Assembly: GCA_951813015.1 (NCBI GenBank)
Contig: CATOTG010000006.1
Span: forward strand, 248,001 to 312,000
DNA from: an uncultured Thermoanaerobaculia bacterium
GTDB taxonomy: Bacteria > Acidobacteriota > Thermoanaerobaculia > Multivoradales > Multivoraceae
Reading direction: 5' to 3'
Length of the DNA: 64,000 nucleotides
Made by a program: the position numbers and the translations under genes
Notes under the pieces: model-generated
The model's database searches: none
Seen by the model: the letters and a program-made list of their open reading frames with translations, nothing else
Told to the model about the DNA's origin: nothing
In this document: one piece after another, positions 35,501-44,747 of the stretch
Position numbering within the stretch: position 1 is the stretch's first letter
Layout: each line of letters starts with the position of its first letter

Positions 35501-38077
35501 GTGGTCCGACGACTTTGCGCCGCGACGGCTGGTCTGCTCCCTCTTGCGCTGGCAGCCGCGCTCGCCAGCCCCGGCTCGGCACAGCAGGCCCCGGGCTCCG
35601 AGGTCAGCCCCCAAGACTGGCCCGAGCTGACTCCGCCGCTTCCGGCCGACCCGGAGCTTGAGGCGCGAGTGGACGATCTGCTCGAGCGGATGACCCTGCG
35701 CGAGAAGGTCGGCCAGGTCATTCAGGCGGAGATCCGCTCGGTCACGCCGCGGGACGTGCAGAGGTTCGACCTGGGCTCGGTGCTGAACGGCGGCGGCTCG
35801 TTTCCCGGCGAGAACAAGCACGCGGCGCCCGAGGACTGGCTCGCGCTGGCCGACGACTTCCACGAAGCCTCGACCGACACCTCGGACGGTGGCGTCGGCA
35901 TTCCGGTGATCTGGGGCGTCGACGCGGTGCACGGCCACAACAACGTGATGGGCGCCACGATCTTCCCCCACAACATCGGGCTCGGCGCGGCCCGAAATCC
36001 CGACCTGGTCCGCCGCATCGGCGAGATCACGGCCCGCGAGGTGCGCGCCACGGGGCTGGACTGGAACTTCGGTCCGACCGTCGCCGTGGCACGGGACGAC
36101 CGTTGGGGCCGCACGTACGAGAGCTACTCGGAAGATCCCGAGATCGTCACCCTGTACGCGCAAGCGCTGGTCGAGGGACTACAAGGCGCGGTTGGCAGCC
36201 CCGAGTTCCTGGGCGAGGAGCGGGTCATCGCCACGGCGAAGCACTTCCTGGGCGACGGCGGCACCTTCGAGGGCCGCGATCAGGGAGACACCCGGGCGAG
36301 CGAGGAAGAGCTCCGCGACCTCCACGGCGCGCCCTACATCGCCGCGCTCGATGCCGGCGCCCAGGCCGTGATGGCCTCGTTCAGCAGTTGGCACGGCCGG
36401 AAGCTGCACGGCCACGCCGGGCTCCTGACGGACGTGCTGAAGGGGCAGATGGCGTTCGACGGGCTCGTTGTCGGCGACTGGAACGGCCACGGCCAGTTGC
36501 CCGGCTGCAGCAACGAGAGCTGCGCCGACACGCTTCGCGCCGGGCTCGATCTGTTCATGGTCCCGGAAGACTGGAAGGCGCTTCACCGGAACACGCTCCG
36601 GCAGGCGCGTTCCGGCGCGATTCTCGAGGCAAGGCTGGACAACGCGGTCCGGCGCATCCTCAGGGTGAAAGCACGCGCCGGCCTGCTCGACAGCGGCCGA
36701 CCGTCGGACCGGGCGCTCGGCGGGCGGACCGACCTGCTCGGCGCTCCCGAGCATCGCGACGTGGCCCGTCAAGCCGTGCGCGAGTCCCTCGTTCTGCTGA
36801 AGAACAACGACGGCCTCCTGCCCCTTTCGCCGAAGTCGCTGGTGCTCGTCGCGGGGCCCGCGGCCGACGACATCGGGCGGCAGAGCGGCGGCTGGACGCT
36901 GACCTGGCAGGGCACGGGCAACACGAACGACGACTTCCCGGGCGCCACCTCCATCTGGGCCGGCATCGAACAGACGATCGAGGCGGCTGGCGGCAGTGCC
37001 GTCCTCTGCCAGGGATGCGCCTACAGCGGCGAGCTGCCGGACGCGGCGATCTACGTGACCGGCGAGACGCCCTACGCCGAGGGCCAGGGCGACCTGACGA
37101 GCCTCGAGTACAGCCCCGGAGACAAGTCCGACGTCGAGCTGATGGGTCGGCTCCGGGCCGCCGGCATTCCGGTCGTCACGATCTTCCTTTCCGGGCGCCC
37201 GCTGTGGGTGAACCCGGAGATCAACGCATCGGACGCCTTCGTCGCCGCCTGGCTGCCGGGCTCGGAGGGCGCCGGCGTGGCCGACGTCCTCTTCAGCGCG
37301 GCCGACGGCGCAGTCGCCCACGACTTCCGGGGCAAGCTCTCCTTCTCCTGGCCGCGCTCGCTGGACCAGACGGTCCTCAACGTCGGCGACGCGGAGTACG
37401 ACCCGCTCTTCCCCTACGGCTACGGCCTGACCTACGCCGACGAGGGCAACCTGCCTGAGTTGGACGAGACGCGGCCGGAGGGGTCGCCGCCCGTTCGCAC
37501 GACCGACACAGGCGCGACCGCAGGCGCCTCGCCCGATCTCGTTCTGTTCGCCGGACGGATGGCCCCCGGTTGGCACTTCTACGTGGGCGACGAATCGGAC
37601 TGGCAGGTCGGGGCCCCCGACGCTCGCGGCCGGACCCGCGGCGTGTCCGGCGTGGTGCTCTCGGCCGTCGACCGCAACGTCCAGGAAGATGCGCGAAGGG
37701 CGCTCTGGCGAGGCCGCAGTCAGGCCCAGATCTACATCCAGTCGCGTCCCGTCGACCTGAGCGCCGAGACCGCGAGCGGCATGGCTCTCGAGCTCGACGT
37801 CATGGTGGAAGAACCACCGGTCTCAAGAGTCCAGATGCGGATGGACTGCGAGTACCCCTGTACCGGCGGTCTCCTCGTGACGGGCATCCTCGAGAGCCTT
37901 CCCGAGGGAGAATGGGCGACGATGCAGATCCCTCTCCGCTGCTTCCAGGCTTCCGGCGCCGAGATGAACCGCATCGACACGCCCTTCCTGATGTCGACGG
38001 ACGGGCCGTTCACGCTCCGTTTCTCCCGCATCGCGATCGCCCCTGCCGATCCCGCCGCGCTGACGGCCGGTTGCTGA
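35501..38077 (+). CDS. Glycoside hydrolase family 3 beta-glucosidase-like enzyme
   Basis: 858 aa. GTG 35,501 has an aaaggaag ribosome site 7 bp before it and is followed directly by a signal peptide (LLPLALAAALASPGSAQ), so it is preferred over the open frame upstream. GH3 N-domain: GIPVIWGVDAVHGHNNVMGA, VIATAKHFLGDGGT (the KHF substrate loop), and the nucleophile Asp at about residue 326 in GLVVGDWNGHG. GH3 C-domain: ESLVLLKNNDGLLPL, WTLTWQG, and the closing FPYGYGLTY. The last ~200 residues form an additional beta-rich domain, as in exo-1,3/1,4-beta-glucanases of the ExoP type. Predicted periplasmic release of glucose from beta-glucans; exact linkage is inference. Confidence 0.9.
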   Translation: MVRRLCAATAGLLPLALAAALASPGSAQQAPGSEVSPQDWPELTPPLPADPELEARVDDLLERMTLREKVGQVIQAEIRSVTPRDVQRFDLGSVLNGGGSFPGENKHAAPEDWLALADDFHEASTDTSDGGVGIPVIWGVDAVHGHNNVMGATIFPHNIGLGAARNPDLVRRIGEITAREVRATGLDWNFGPTVAVARDDRWGRTYESYSEDPEIVTLYAQALVEGLQGAVGSPEFLGEERVIATAKHFLGDGGTFEGRDQGDTRASEEELRDLHGAPYIAALDAGAQAVMASFSSWHGRKLHGHAGLLTDVLKGQMAFDGLVVGDWNGHGQLPGCSNESCADTLRAGLDLFMVPEDWKALHRNTLRQARSGAILEARLDNAVRRILRVKARAGLLDSGRPSDRALGGRTDLLGAPEHRDVARQAVRESLVLLKNNDGLLPLSPKSLVLVAGPAADDIGRQSGGWTLTWQGTGNTNDDFPGATSIWAGIEQTIEAAGGSAVLCQGCAYSGELPDAAIYVTGETPYAEGQGDLTSLEYSPGDKSDVELMGRLRAAGIPVVTIFLSGRPLWVNPEINASDAFVAAWLPGSEGAGVADVLFSAADGAVAHDFRGKLSFSWPRSLDQTVLNVGDAEYDPLFPYGYGLTYADEGNLPELDETRPEGSPPVRTTDTGATAGASPDLVLFAGRMAPGWHFYVGDESDWQVGAPDARGRTRGVSGVVLSAVDRNVQEDARRALWRGRSQAQIYIQSRPVDLSAETASGMALELDVMVEEPPVSRVQMRMDCEYPCTGGLLVTGILESLPEGEWATMQIPLRCFQASGAEMNRIDTPFLMSTDGPFTLRFSRIAIAPADPAALTAGC

Positions 38078-38095
38078 ACGAGGAGAAACACCCCT

Positions 38096-39727
38096 ATGCT
38101 GACGGCCAGGATCACCGCCCTCGACTGGACCGTCGTCGCGCTCTACTTCACCGGCGTCTTCGCCATCGCGGTCTGGGCGATCAGGCGCGTCCAGCACGGC
38201 GAACGCACCTCGTCAAGCTACTTCCTCGCCGGCCGCAACGTCGGCTGGTTCGTCGTCGGCGCCTCCCTCTTCGCCTCGAACATCGGCTCGGAGCACCTCG
38301 TCGGCCTGGCCGGCACCGGCGCCCAGAGCGGCCTCGTGCTCGGCCAGTTCGAGCTCCAGGCCTCGCTCATCCTGCTGATTCTCGGCTGGCTGTTCGTCCC
38401 GTTCTACGTCAAGAGCGGCATCTTCACGATGCCCGAGTTCCTGGAGCGGCGCTACTCGCCCGCGGCCCGCTGGTACCTCTCGGTGATCTCGGTCATCGGC
38501 TACGTCCTGACCAAGATCTCGGTGACGATCTACGCGGGCGGCGTCGTCTTCGAGACCCTGATGGGCATCAACTTCTGGACCGGCGCCCTGGTGGTCGTCG
38601 TCATCACGGGGGTCTACACCGTGCTCGGCGGCCTGCGCGCCGTCGTCTACACCGACCTGCTGCAGGCGATCGTCCTGATCGTCGGCGCGTCCACGGTGAC
38701 GATCCTCGGACTCGCCGAACTCGGCGGCTGGCGGGTCATGGTCGAAACGGCCGGCCCCGGCTTCTTCGACATGTGGAAGCCGATGTCGGACCCGGATTTC
38801 CCCTGGACCGGGATCGCCTTCGGCGCGCCGATCATCGCGGTCTGGTACTGGTGCACCGACCAGTTCATCGTCCAGCGGGCGCTCTCCGCGCGCGGCATCG
38901 ACGACGCGCGCCGCGGGACGATTCTGGCCGGCTTCATGAAGCAGTTGCCCCTGTTCCTGTTCGTCGTGCCCGGCGTGATCGCGTACTGCCTGTCGCAGTC
39001 CGGGAAGCTCGAGCTCGCCTCCTCCGACCAGGCGCTGCCCGCCCTGGTCGTCGCGCTCCTGCCGGCGGGCTTCCGGGGCCTGGTCGTCGCGGGCCTGCTG
39101 GCGGCTCTGATGAGCAGCCTCTCGTCCGTCTTCAACTCCTGCTCGACCCTGATCACGATAGACATCTACAAGAAGCTCCATCCCGGCGTCTCGGAACGCC
39201 GGCTGGTCCTCGTCGGGCAGACGGCCACCGTGGGGCTGGTGGGCCTGGGCCTGCTCTGGATCCCGCTGATGCAGAACATCTCGGGAACGCTTTACCAGTA
39301 CCTCCAGAGCGTCCAGGGCTACATCTCTCCGCCGATCACCGCGGTCTTCCTGCTCGGGCTGTTCTGGAAGCGCCTCAACGCCCAGGGCGCGATCGCGTCA
39401 CTGGCCGTCGGCTTCGTCCTCGGAATGGGCCGGCTCGTGGCCGAGCTGAACAAGGACAGCCTGAGCGGCTTCCTCTACACCTTCGCCGACATCAACTTCA
39501 TGCACGTCGCGATCTTCCTGTTCCTGATCTGCGCGGCCGTCCTGGTCGCGGTCAGCCTCTGGTTCCCGCCGCCCTCGGAGCAGCGCGTCGCCGGCCTGAC
39601 CTGGAGCCGCGCCGGCAACGCCGAGCTTCTCGCCGACTCCGACCCGGCCAAGCGCCGTCTCGACCGCACGCTGTCGATCGTCCTGGTCCTGATCGTCGCC
39701 GCGGTGATGGTCTACTTCTCGGGCTAA
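38096..39727 (+). CDS. Sodium:solute (sugar) symporter, SSS family
   Basis: 543 aa, about 14 membrane segments. Family motifs: SSYFLAGRNVGWFVVGASLF, ASNIGSEHLVGLAGTGAQSG, TMPEFLERRYSP, VYTVLGGLRAVVYTDLLQA, and FNSCSTLITIDIYKKL, as in SGLT-type glucose/galactose transporters. Ribosome site aggaga; only 18 bp after the GH3 gene, so it probably imports the sugar that enzyme releases. Confidence 0.92.
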   Translation: MLTARITALDWTVVALYFTGVFAIAVWAIRRVQHGERTSSSYFLAGRNVGWFVVGASLFASNIGSEHLVGLAGTGAQSGLVLGQFELQASLILLILGWLFVPFYVKSGIFTMPEFLERRYSPAARWYLSVISVIGYVLTKISVTIYAGGVVFETLMGINFWTGALVVVVITGVYTVLGGLRAVVYTDLLQAIVLIVGASTVTILGLAELGGWRVMVETAGPGFFDMWKPMSDPDFPWTGIAFGAPIIAVWYWCTDQFIVQRALSARGIDDARRGTILAGFMKQLPLFLFVVPGVIAYCLSQSGKLELASSDQALPALVVALLPAGFRGLVVAGLLAALMSSLSSVFNSCSTLITIDIYKKLHPGVSERRLVLVGQTATVGLVGLGLLWIPLMQNISGTLYQYLQSVQGYISPPITAVFLLGLFWKRLNAQGAIASLAVGFVLGMGRLVAELNKDSLSGFLYTFADINFMHVAIFLFLICAAVLVAVSLWFPPPSEQRVAGLTWSRAGNAELLADSDPAKRRLDRTLSIVLVLIVAAVMVYFSG

Positions 39728-40053
39728 AGCTAAAGCAGCGCAACGCACTCGTCGCCACACACCGGGTGCGCCGCCGTGCCGCCGGCTGCCGCCGGAGGCG
39801 GCCGGGAAGACGCGCCGCGAAGCGGCGACTGAACTCCTCCGTACCCGCATCTACGGTGCGCCCCCTGGTGATGGTGCGAGGCGACCTCGAACTCGCCCGC
39901 AGGCGCCGCCGTGGCCGGCTTCGATGAGTGGCCGAAAGGGTACAGGCAGCGACAGTGGCCCCGACCTGCGGCGCGGACAGGGCGACCCAATCTCCCAAGT
40001 GCAGCCTCCTGTACACTGACTCGACCCACGAATTCTCCGACGGGAGCGCAGCG
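39728..40053. repeat. Intergenic region with a dispersed hairpin repeat
   Basis: 326 bp. 39,765-39,830 contains gccgccggaggcggc and gacgcgccgcgaagcggcga, palindromic pieces also found (partly inverted) near 1905, 27,361 and 43,240. The rest should hold the promoter of the next gene. No ribosome site of note is visible; the ATG at 40,054 follows gggagcgcagcg. Confidence 0.5.
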
Positions 40054-41355
40054 ATGACGAGTCCGCGCCTGGTTGGTTTTGCTCTCTGCCTGGTCTTCGC
40101 CACGGCGGCCTACGGAGCCGCCGATGCCACGGAGGGCCCCACATTCTACGAGGACATCCTGCCCATCCTGCAGGAGAACTGCCAGGAGTGTCACCGGCCG
40201 TCAGGCGGCAAGATCTACCGGGGCGGCGTGCCGATGTCGCTCACCACGTACGAGGATGCCCGCCCCTGGGCGCGCGCGATCGTCCGCCAGACGGCCTCGA
40301 AGGAGATGCCGCCGTGGGACGCCTCGGAGCACTTCGACGGCGTGTTCAGGAACGAACGCGGCCTGACGGACGCTGAAATCGCGACGATCCGCCGGTGGGT
40401 CGAGGCTGGCGCCCAGCCCGGGCGGCCCGAGGACGGACCCGAGCCCATCGACTGGTCCGACGACGAGGGCTGGCTGTTCTCGGATCCCGACCTGGTGCTC
40501 AAGATGCCCGAGCCCTACTACGTCGAAGACGACATCAAGGACATCTACACCAAGCACCGCCTGGTCCTGACGCCGGACCTCCTGCCCGAGGACAAGTGGG
40601 TGCAGGAGATCGAGTTCCGGCGCGGCAGCGAGCTCGTCCACCACTTCAACATCTTCGTCAAGGGGCCGAACGACGAGGAGACTCGCGGCGACGGCGACTA
40701 CCTCGGCGGCGCCACCTCAGGCTCACCGCCCCACGTGTGGCCGGAGGGCTACGGTTCGCTGCTCGAAGTCGGCGCGACGCTCACGTTCGACCTGCACTAC
40801 CACAAGGAACCGGGCCCCGGCAGCGGCGGCTGGGACCAGTCGTCCATCGCACTCAAGTTCGCGACGAAGCCGGTCGAGCACCCGATCCACTTCTTCCCGA
40901 TCAGCAACTACGAGTTCGAGATTCCGGCCCGCCACGACTACTGGCACGACACCGCCGAGCGCACCTTCGACCGTGAGGTGACGGTCCTCGGCATGCTTCC
41001 CCACATGCATATGCGCGGCCGCGAGTCGAAGTACACCGCCTTCTACCCGGACGGCACGGAGGAGCTCATCCTCCACGTACCGGACTGGGACTTCGACTGG
41101 CAGGAGATCTACTGGTACTCCGAGCCCAAGGTGCTGCCGGCGGGCACCCGCCTGCGGATCGACATGTGGTTCGACAACTCCCCCGAGGAGGCGGAGCGCT
41201 GGGGCTTCAACCCCGACCGCGACGTCGTGTTCGGCCCGATGTCGACCGACGAGATGCTGATGGGCTTCATCTCCTGCGTCTATCGCGACGAGGATCCAAC
41301 CGCGGCGCGCGGGCTTGGCGCTGGCGCCGTGACCGCGACCACCGGCGGCGAGTAG
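40054..41355 (+). CDS. Secreted haem/copper protein (cytochrome c + copper monooxygenase-like C-terminus)
   Basis: 433 aa from ATG 40,054; signal peptide ending near ATAAYGA. Residues ~30-130: a planctomycete/acidobacterial type c-haem domain with one CxxCH motif (CQECH) and the later methionine region ASKEMPPWDA. Residues ~190-430: a beta-rich domain with VHHFNIFVKG and MLPHMHMRGRE, the His-x-His pattern found in the C-terminal domain of type II copper ascorbate-dependent monooxygenases (peptidylglycine hydroxylase-like). Possibly an extracellular oxidase; the substrate is unknown. Confidence 0.65.
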   Translation: MTSPRLVGFALCLVFATAAYGAADATEGPTFYEDILPILQENCQECHRPSGGKIYRGGVPMSLTTYEDARPWARAIVRQTASKEMPPWDASEHFDGVFRNERGLTDAEIATIRRWVEAGAQPGRPEDGPEPIDWSDDEGWLFSDPDLVLKMPEPYYVEDDIKDIYTKHRLVLTPDLLPEDKWVQEIEFRRGSELVHHFNIFVKGPNDEETRGDGDYLGGATSGSPPHVWPEGYGSLLEVGATLTFDLHYHKEPGPGSGGWDQSSIALKFATKPVEHPIHFFPISNYEFEIPARHDYWHDTAERTFDREVTVLGMLPHMHMRGRESKYTAFYPDGTEELILHVPDWDFDWQEIYWYSEPKVLPAGTRLRIDMWFDNSPEEAERWGFNPDRDVVFGPMSTDEMLMGFISCVYRDEDPTAARGLGAGAVTATTGGE

Positions 41356-41439
41356 ACGCCGCGAGGATTGTCCGCAGCCAAACCGGGACGGCCTCGGACA
41401 GGGAACAGAATCCACCCAGCAAAGGTACAGGTGCGCCAG

Positions 41440-42861
41440 CTATTCCTCGGGCGGGCGGCGCAGGTGGGGCACGATGCCGATGAGCCTTGCAACGTGGTGC
41501 TCGAACAGCGTGCCCTCGGCCGCTTCGTCCGCGTCCACGCCGACCGGGACCGTCGCCGAGGGCCCGCACAGCAGGTCCCTGCAGACCAGCGGCGCGACGG
41601 CCGCGTTCCGCGGGCCGTCGATCCAGTACCAGCCGCCCGGCCCGACGCCCTCGAAGGAGAGCTCGCTGCGCATCGGATTCCCGGCGTCGTCGGTGCAGGA
41701 CTCGCCGTCTTCGCGCAGCAACTGGACGATCAGGCCGTCATCGTTCGCCTGCAGCGTCTGCGTCGTTGTCTCGCCGCGGCAGGTGGTCTGCAACTCGACG
41801 GATTCGCGGTCGGTCGGCTTGACGACGATGCCGCCGTTACCCCGCCAGTACGGGCTGACGTATTCGCTGCACGCGCCGTCTTCGGGACTCGGCAGGTGCG
41901 GCACGATGCCGATCAGCTGTGCGACTTCGTGTTCGAAGAACGTGCCGTTGGCCGTCACGTCCGTCTTTACGCCGGCGGGAATCGTCGCCGCGGCGCCGCC
42001 CAGTTCGACTTCGGAGACCAGCGGCGCGACGGCGGCGTTCCGGGGGCCGTCGACCCAGTACCAGCCGCCGGGCTCGATGTCCCTGACCGACACGTCGCCG
42101 CGGACGGGATTCCCGTCATCGTCCATGCACGCGTCCCGGCGCACCAACTGGACGATCAGGCCGTCATCGTTCGCATACAGCGTCTCCGTCGTGCCGGCGC
42201 CCCGGCAGGACATCTCGAACGTCACGGAGCGGCCGTTGGCCGGCTTGACGACGATGCCGCCGGTGCCCCGCCAGTACGGCGCGACGAACCGGTTGGGATC
42301 AAGCGGCTCGGGCTCGGGTTCCGGCTCGGGTTCCGGCTCGGGTTCCGGCTCCGGGTCGGGACCGGGACCGGGACCGGGACCGGGGGGCGGGTCCGGGTCG
42401 GGCGTCGGCGGCGGCGTCGGTGGCACGCAGGCGGGAAGCGCGGCCACTTCGTTGATCGTTCCCGTGGCGGACATGTCGTAGCTCCAGAGCACGTGCGAGG
42501 TGGAGCCAGGTTCGGCCGCCGTAAGCCAAATCGTGAAGGTCTCCCCATCGTCGACGACGCAGTCGGCGAGGGCCTCCACTGCGATTGCAGTCGTCCCGGA
42601 GGCAGCGCCCGAGGCGATGCCCACAGAGGGGGCTGCACTTCCGGTGTACCTGTAGTCCACATTCGAGGCCGCGTCGTCCTCGGTCGCGACGCTCAGTTGG
42701 ACCGACCTGACCGACCCGGCAGCGGGCAACCTCGAATAGGTCGCGGTGAAGCTCAGGTTCGTCCCCTCGTTCCCGCTGGCGTCGTCGATCTTCTTCTCGC
42801 CGCCCCGGTTGGGGAACTGGCTGGCCGCCAGCGGGGAAACGAGCGGCACACCGTTCTTCAA
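41440..42861 (-). CDS. Calx-beta protein with proline/glutamate linker and duplicated domain
   Basis: 473 aa, not matched to a known function. Residues ~25-140: Calx-beta-like repeat (EGTNLSFTATYSRLPAAG, DYRYTGSAAPS, DDGETFTIWLTAAEP). Residues ~145-195: PPTPPPTPDPD, then Gly-Pro and Pro-Glu repeats coded by 6-12 bp repeats (42,300-42,420). Then two copies of a ~115-residue domain (YWRGTGGIVVKPANGRSVTF...FEHEVAQLIGIVPHL and YWRGNGGIVVKPTDRESVEL...FEHHVARLIGIVPHL). The only start is TTG and there is no signal peptide although Calx-beta proteins are normally exported, so the 5' end is probably lost. Confidence 0.55.
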   Translation of the reverse strand: MKNGVPLVSPLAASQFPNRGGEKKIDDASGNEGTNLSFTATYSRLPAAGSVRSVQLSVATEDDAASNVDYRYTGSAAPSVGIASGAASGTTAIAVEALADCVVDDGETFTIWLTAAEPGSTSHVLWSYDMSATGTINEVAALPACVPPTPPPTPDPDPPPGPGPGPGPDPEPEPEPEPEPEPEPEPLDPNRFVAPYWRGTGGIVVKPANGRSVTFEMSCRGAGTTETLYANDDGLIVQLVRRDACMDDDGNPVRGDVSVRDIEPGGWYWVDGPRNAAVAPLVSEVELGGAAATIPAGVKTDVTANGTFFEHEVAQLIGIVPHLPSPEDGACSEYVSPYWRGNGGIVVKPTDRESVELQTTCRGETTTQTLQANDDGLIVQLLREDGESCTDDAGNPMRSELSFEGVGPGGWYWIDGPRNAAVAPLVCRDLLCGPSATVPVGVDADEAAEGTLFEHHVARLIGIVPHLRRPPEE

Positions 42862-43039
42862 GCGTCGGGACGCCTAACATAGCCTAGCTGGGCTTCCAGC
42901 GTCATGCCTGTCTACCTCCTCTCTCGCAGTTACATGGCTACGATATGCGCCCCCGAACGACCGGCCAACAACCCGCAAACCCAAGCCTGGCAAACGACTA
43001 TCTCTAGCCTCTCTGCCACGCGACACGGGCGCCAAGGCC

Positions 43040-43234
43040 GGCAGAATCCCCTGGAATTTCCCCAACGCGATGCGGCGGTCGCCGGCGCCATGGATCCGCA
43101 AGTTCCGCAACGCGGGCCAGACCTGCGTCTGCGCCAACCGCATCCTCGTCCAGGAAGGCGTCTACGACGAGTTCGCAGAGACTCGCCGCGGCCGTGGCCG
43201 GGATCAAGATGGGCGACGGCACCGAGGCGGGCGC
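43040..43234 (+). pseudogene. Aldehyde dehydrogenase remnant
   Basis: Reads GRIPWNFPNAM, the conserved PWNFP motif of NAD(P)-aldehyde dehydrogenases, then jumps within a few codons to FRNAGQTCVCANRILVQEGV, the catalytic-cysteine region of succinate-semialdehyde dehydrogenases, normally about 120 residues later. After DEFAE a +1 shift (about 43,180) leads to LAAAVAGIKMGDGTEAGA. So an internal deletion and a frame break; a gabD-like gene is dead here. Confidence 0.75.
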
Positions 43235-43309
43235 CTTCCGGCCGGCTGCCGCCGCAGGCGGCCAGAGAACGCGCCGGACGCAAGGCCGGCTCCGCTTATC
43301 CGCCGACCC

Positions 43310-44668
43310 TCAAGCCGCTTCCCGAGAACCCGCTACGAGCCTCGCCAGGCCACGCACGTCCCCCACCGTCTCCAACCGCAACGACAGCTCCCGCAACCGA
43401 TCGCTCGCCTCCGCCCCCAGCAACGGCGCCGTCAGTCCCGTCATCTTCGCCGCCAGCTTCGCTCCCTGGGCCTCCAGGTCGGTGGCCGGAATCCCCGTGT
43501 CGTGAAACTCCTCCAGGCCATGCCCGTTCGCCCGCAGCTCAACGCGGGCCTGCGTGTGACCAAGCCCGCGATCCGTCCGGACCTCGACCTTGTCGATCAT
43601 TCGCGCGACCTCCGGACTATCCAGCGTCTCGTCGACGAACGTGCCGGTATCCGTCGTGTCGATCCCCAGCATCGCCAACGACGTCGCGGCGACCAGGCTG
43701 AACTTCGCCTCCAGGCCGGTCTTCGGCTCCGGGATGCCGCATACGTCGAGCAGCCCGGGATGCACCGTGACGACCGCCTTCTCGACATCGCCGGCCGAGA
43801 TCCCTTCGGCAGCCAACTGCGGTCGCAGCCGCCCCACCGACTCGATCGCCGCGTGGGTCAGGTAGCAGGCGGCGTGGTACTTGAAGAGCGTGTCCTCAAT
43901 CAGGAAGCGGCCGTCCTGTTCCTCGAGTCGCTGCCAGTTGACCTGGTCCCGGCCCTTGCCCGCGGCATCAGCGTAGCCCTGCCGGCCGTCGACGGCCTCG
44001 GGGTTCGAGGTGAACCCCCGCATCGCGAGCCGCGCCGACAGCAGGCCGCGCTCGGCGGCGTGGCCGGCGTGAAACGGCTTCGTCATCGTCCCGAAGTTCG
44101 CCTTGAGGCCGCCGGCCTGCGAAGCGGCCAGTCCGAGCGCGTGCCCGAACTGCTCGTTGCCGGCGCCCAGCAGGCGGCACGCGGCGGCCGCGGCGCCGTG
44201 CACGCCGATCGTCGACGTCGAGTGCCAGCCCCTGGCGTAGGCAGCGCCTCCGATCAACGCGCCGACGCGCGACTCCACCTCCACGCCGACAACGAACGCG
44301 ACGAGCAGCCGCTCGCCGCTGGCGCCCATCTCCTGCGCCTGCGCCAGGGCGGCCGGAAACACCGGCGCCGTGGGATGACCGCCCATCATGCTGTGCGTGT
44401 CGTCGAAGTCGAGCGCGTGGCCCGCCGCGCCGTTGACCAGCGCGGCGACGCCGGGCGCGCAGTGGAGGTCCGTGCCCACAATGGAACACGGGCCGGCCTG
44501 ACCACCCAGCTCATCGCGCAGGATCTCCGACAGCGGCTCACGGCTGCCGGCCAGCGCACAACCGAACCAGTCGAGCACGCACTGGCCGGCCACGGTGCGA
44601 GCCTCCACCGGGATGTCGTCCAGGGTCATGCGGCCGAAGCGGTCCCACAGGTGGTTGGCAAGTTTCAT
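43310..44668 (-). CDS. MmgE/PrpD family protein
   Basis: 452 aa. The family includes 2-methylcitrate dehydratase (PrpD), cis-aconitate decarboxylase and several isomerase-like proteins. Seen: the all-helical N-domain with VLDWFGCALAGSREPLSEIL, the conserved GHALDFDDTHSMMGGHPTAP motif, and FKYHAACYLTHAAIESVGRL. No prpB/prpC is nearby, so a methylcitrate cycle role cannot be claimed. It is 79 bp after an acyl-CoA dehydrogenase gene on the same strand; the pair may act on a short organic acid or CoA ester. Confidence 0.87.
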   Translation of the reverse strand: MKLANHLWDRFGRMTLDDIPVEARTVAGQCVLDWFGCALAGSREPLSEILRDELGGQAGPCSIVGTDLHCAPGVAALVNGAAGHALDFDDTHSMMGGHPTAPVFPAALAQAQEMGASGERLLVAFVVGVEVESRVGALIGGAAYARGWHSTSTIGVHGAAAAACRLLGAGNEQFGHALGLAASQAGGLKANFGTMTKPFHAGHAAERGLLSARLAMRGFTSNPEAVDGRQGYADAAGKGRDQVNWQRLEEQDGRFLIEDTLFKYHAACYLTHAAIESVGRLRPQLAAEGISAGDVEKAVVTVHPGLLDVCGIPEPKTGLEAKFSLVAATSLAMLGIDTTDTGTFVDETLDSPEVARMIDKVEVRTDRGLGHTQARVELRANGHGLEEFHDTGIPATDLEAQGAKLAAKMTGLTAPLLGAEASDRLRELSLRLETVGDVRGLARLVAGSREAA

Positions 44669-44747
44669 CGTGTTTCCTCCACTTTCCGGCTTTCCCGACA
44701 GCCCTCAGATGCCGGCCGGAACCCGGTATGGCGCGGCCCGGGCATGT

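Noticed and set aside
37570..39927. A 785-codon plus-strand frame over the end of GH3 and the symporter
   Set aside because: Out-of-frame shadow of the symporter, which has clear membrane segments and family motifs in its own frame.
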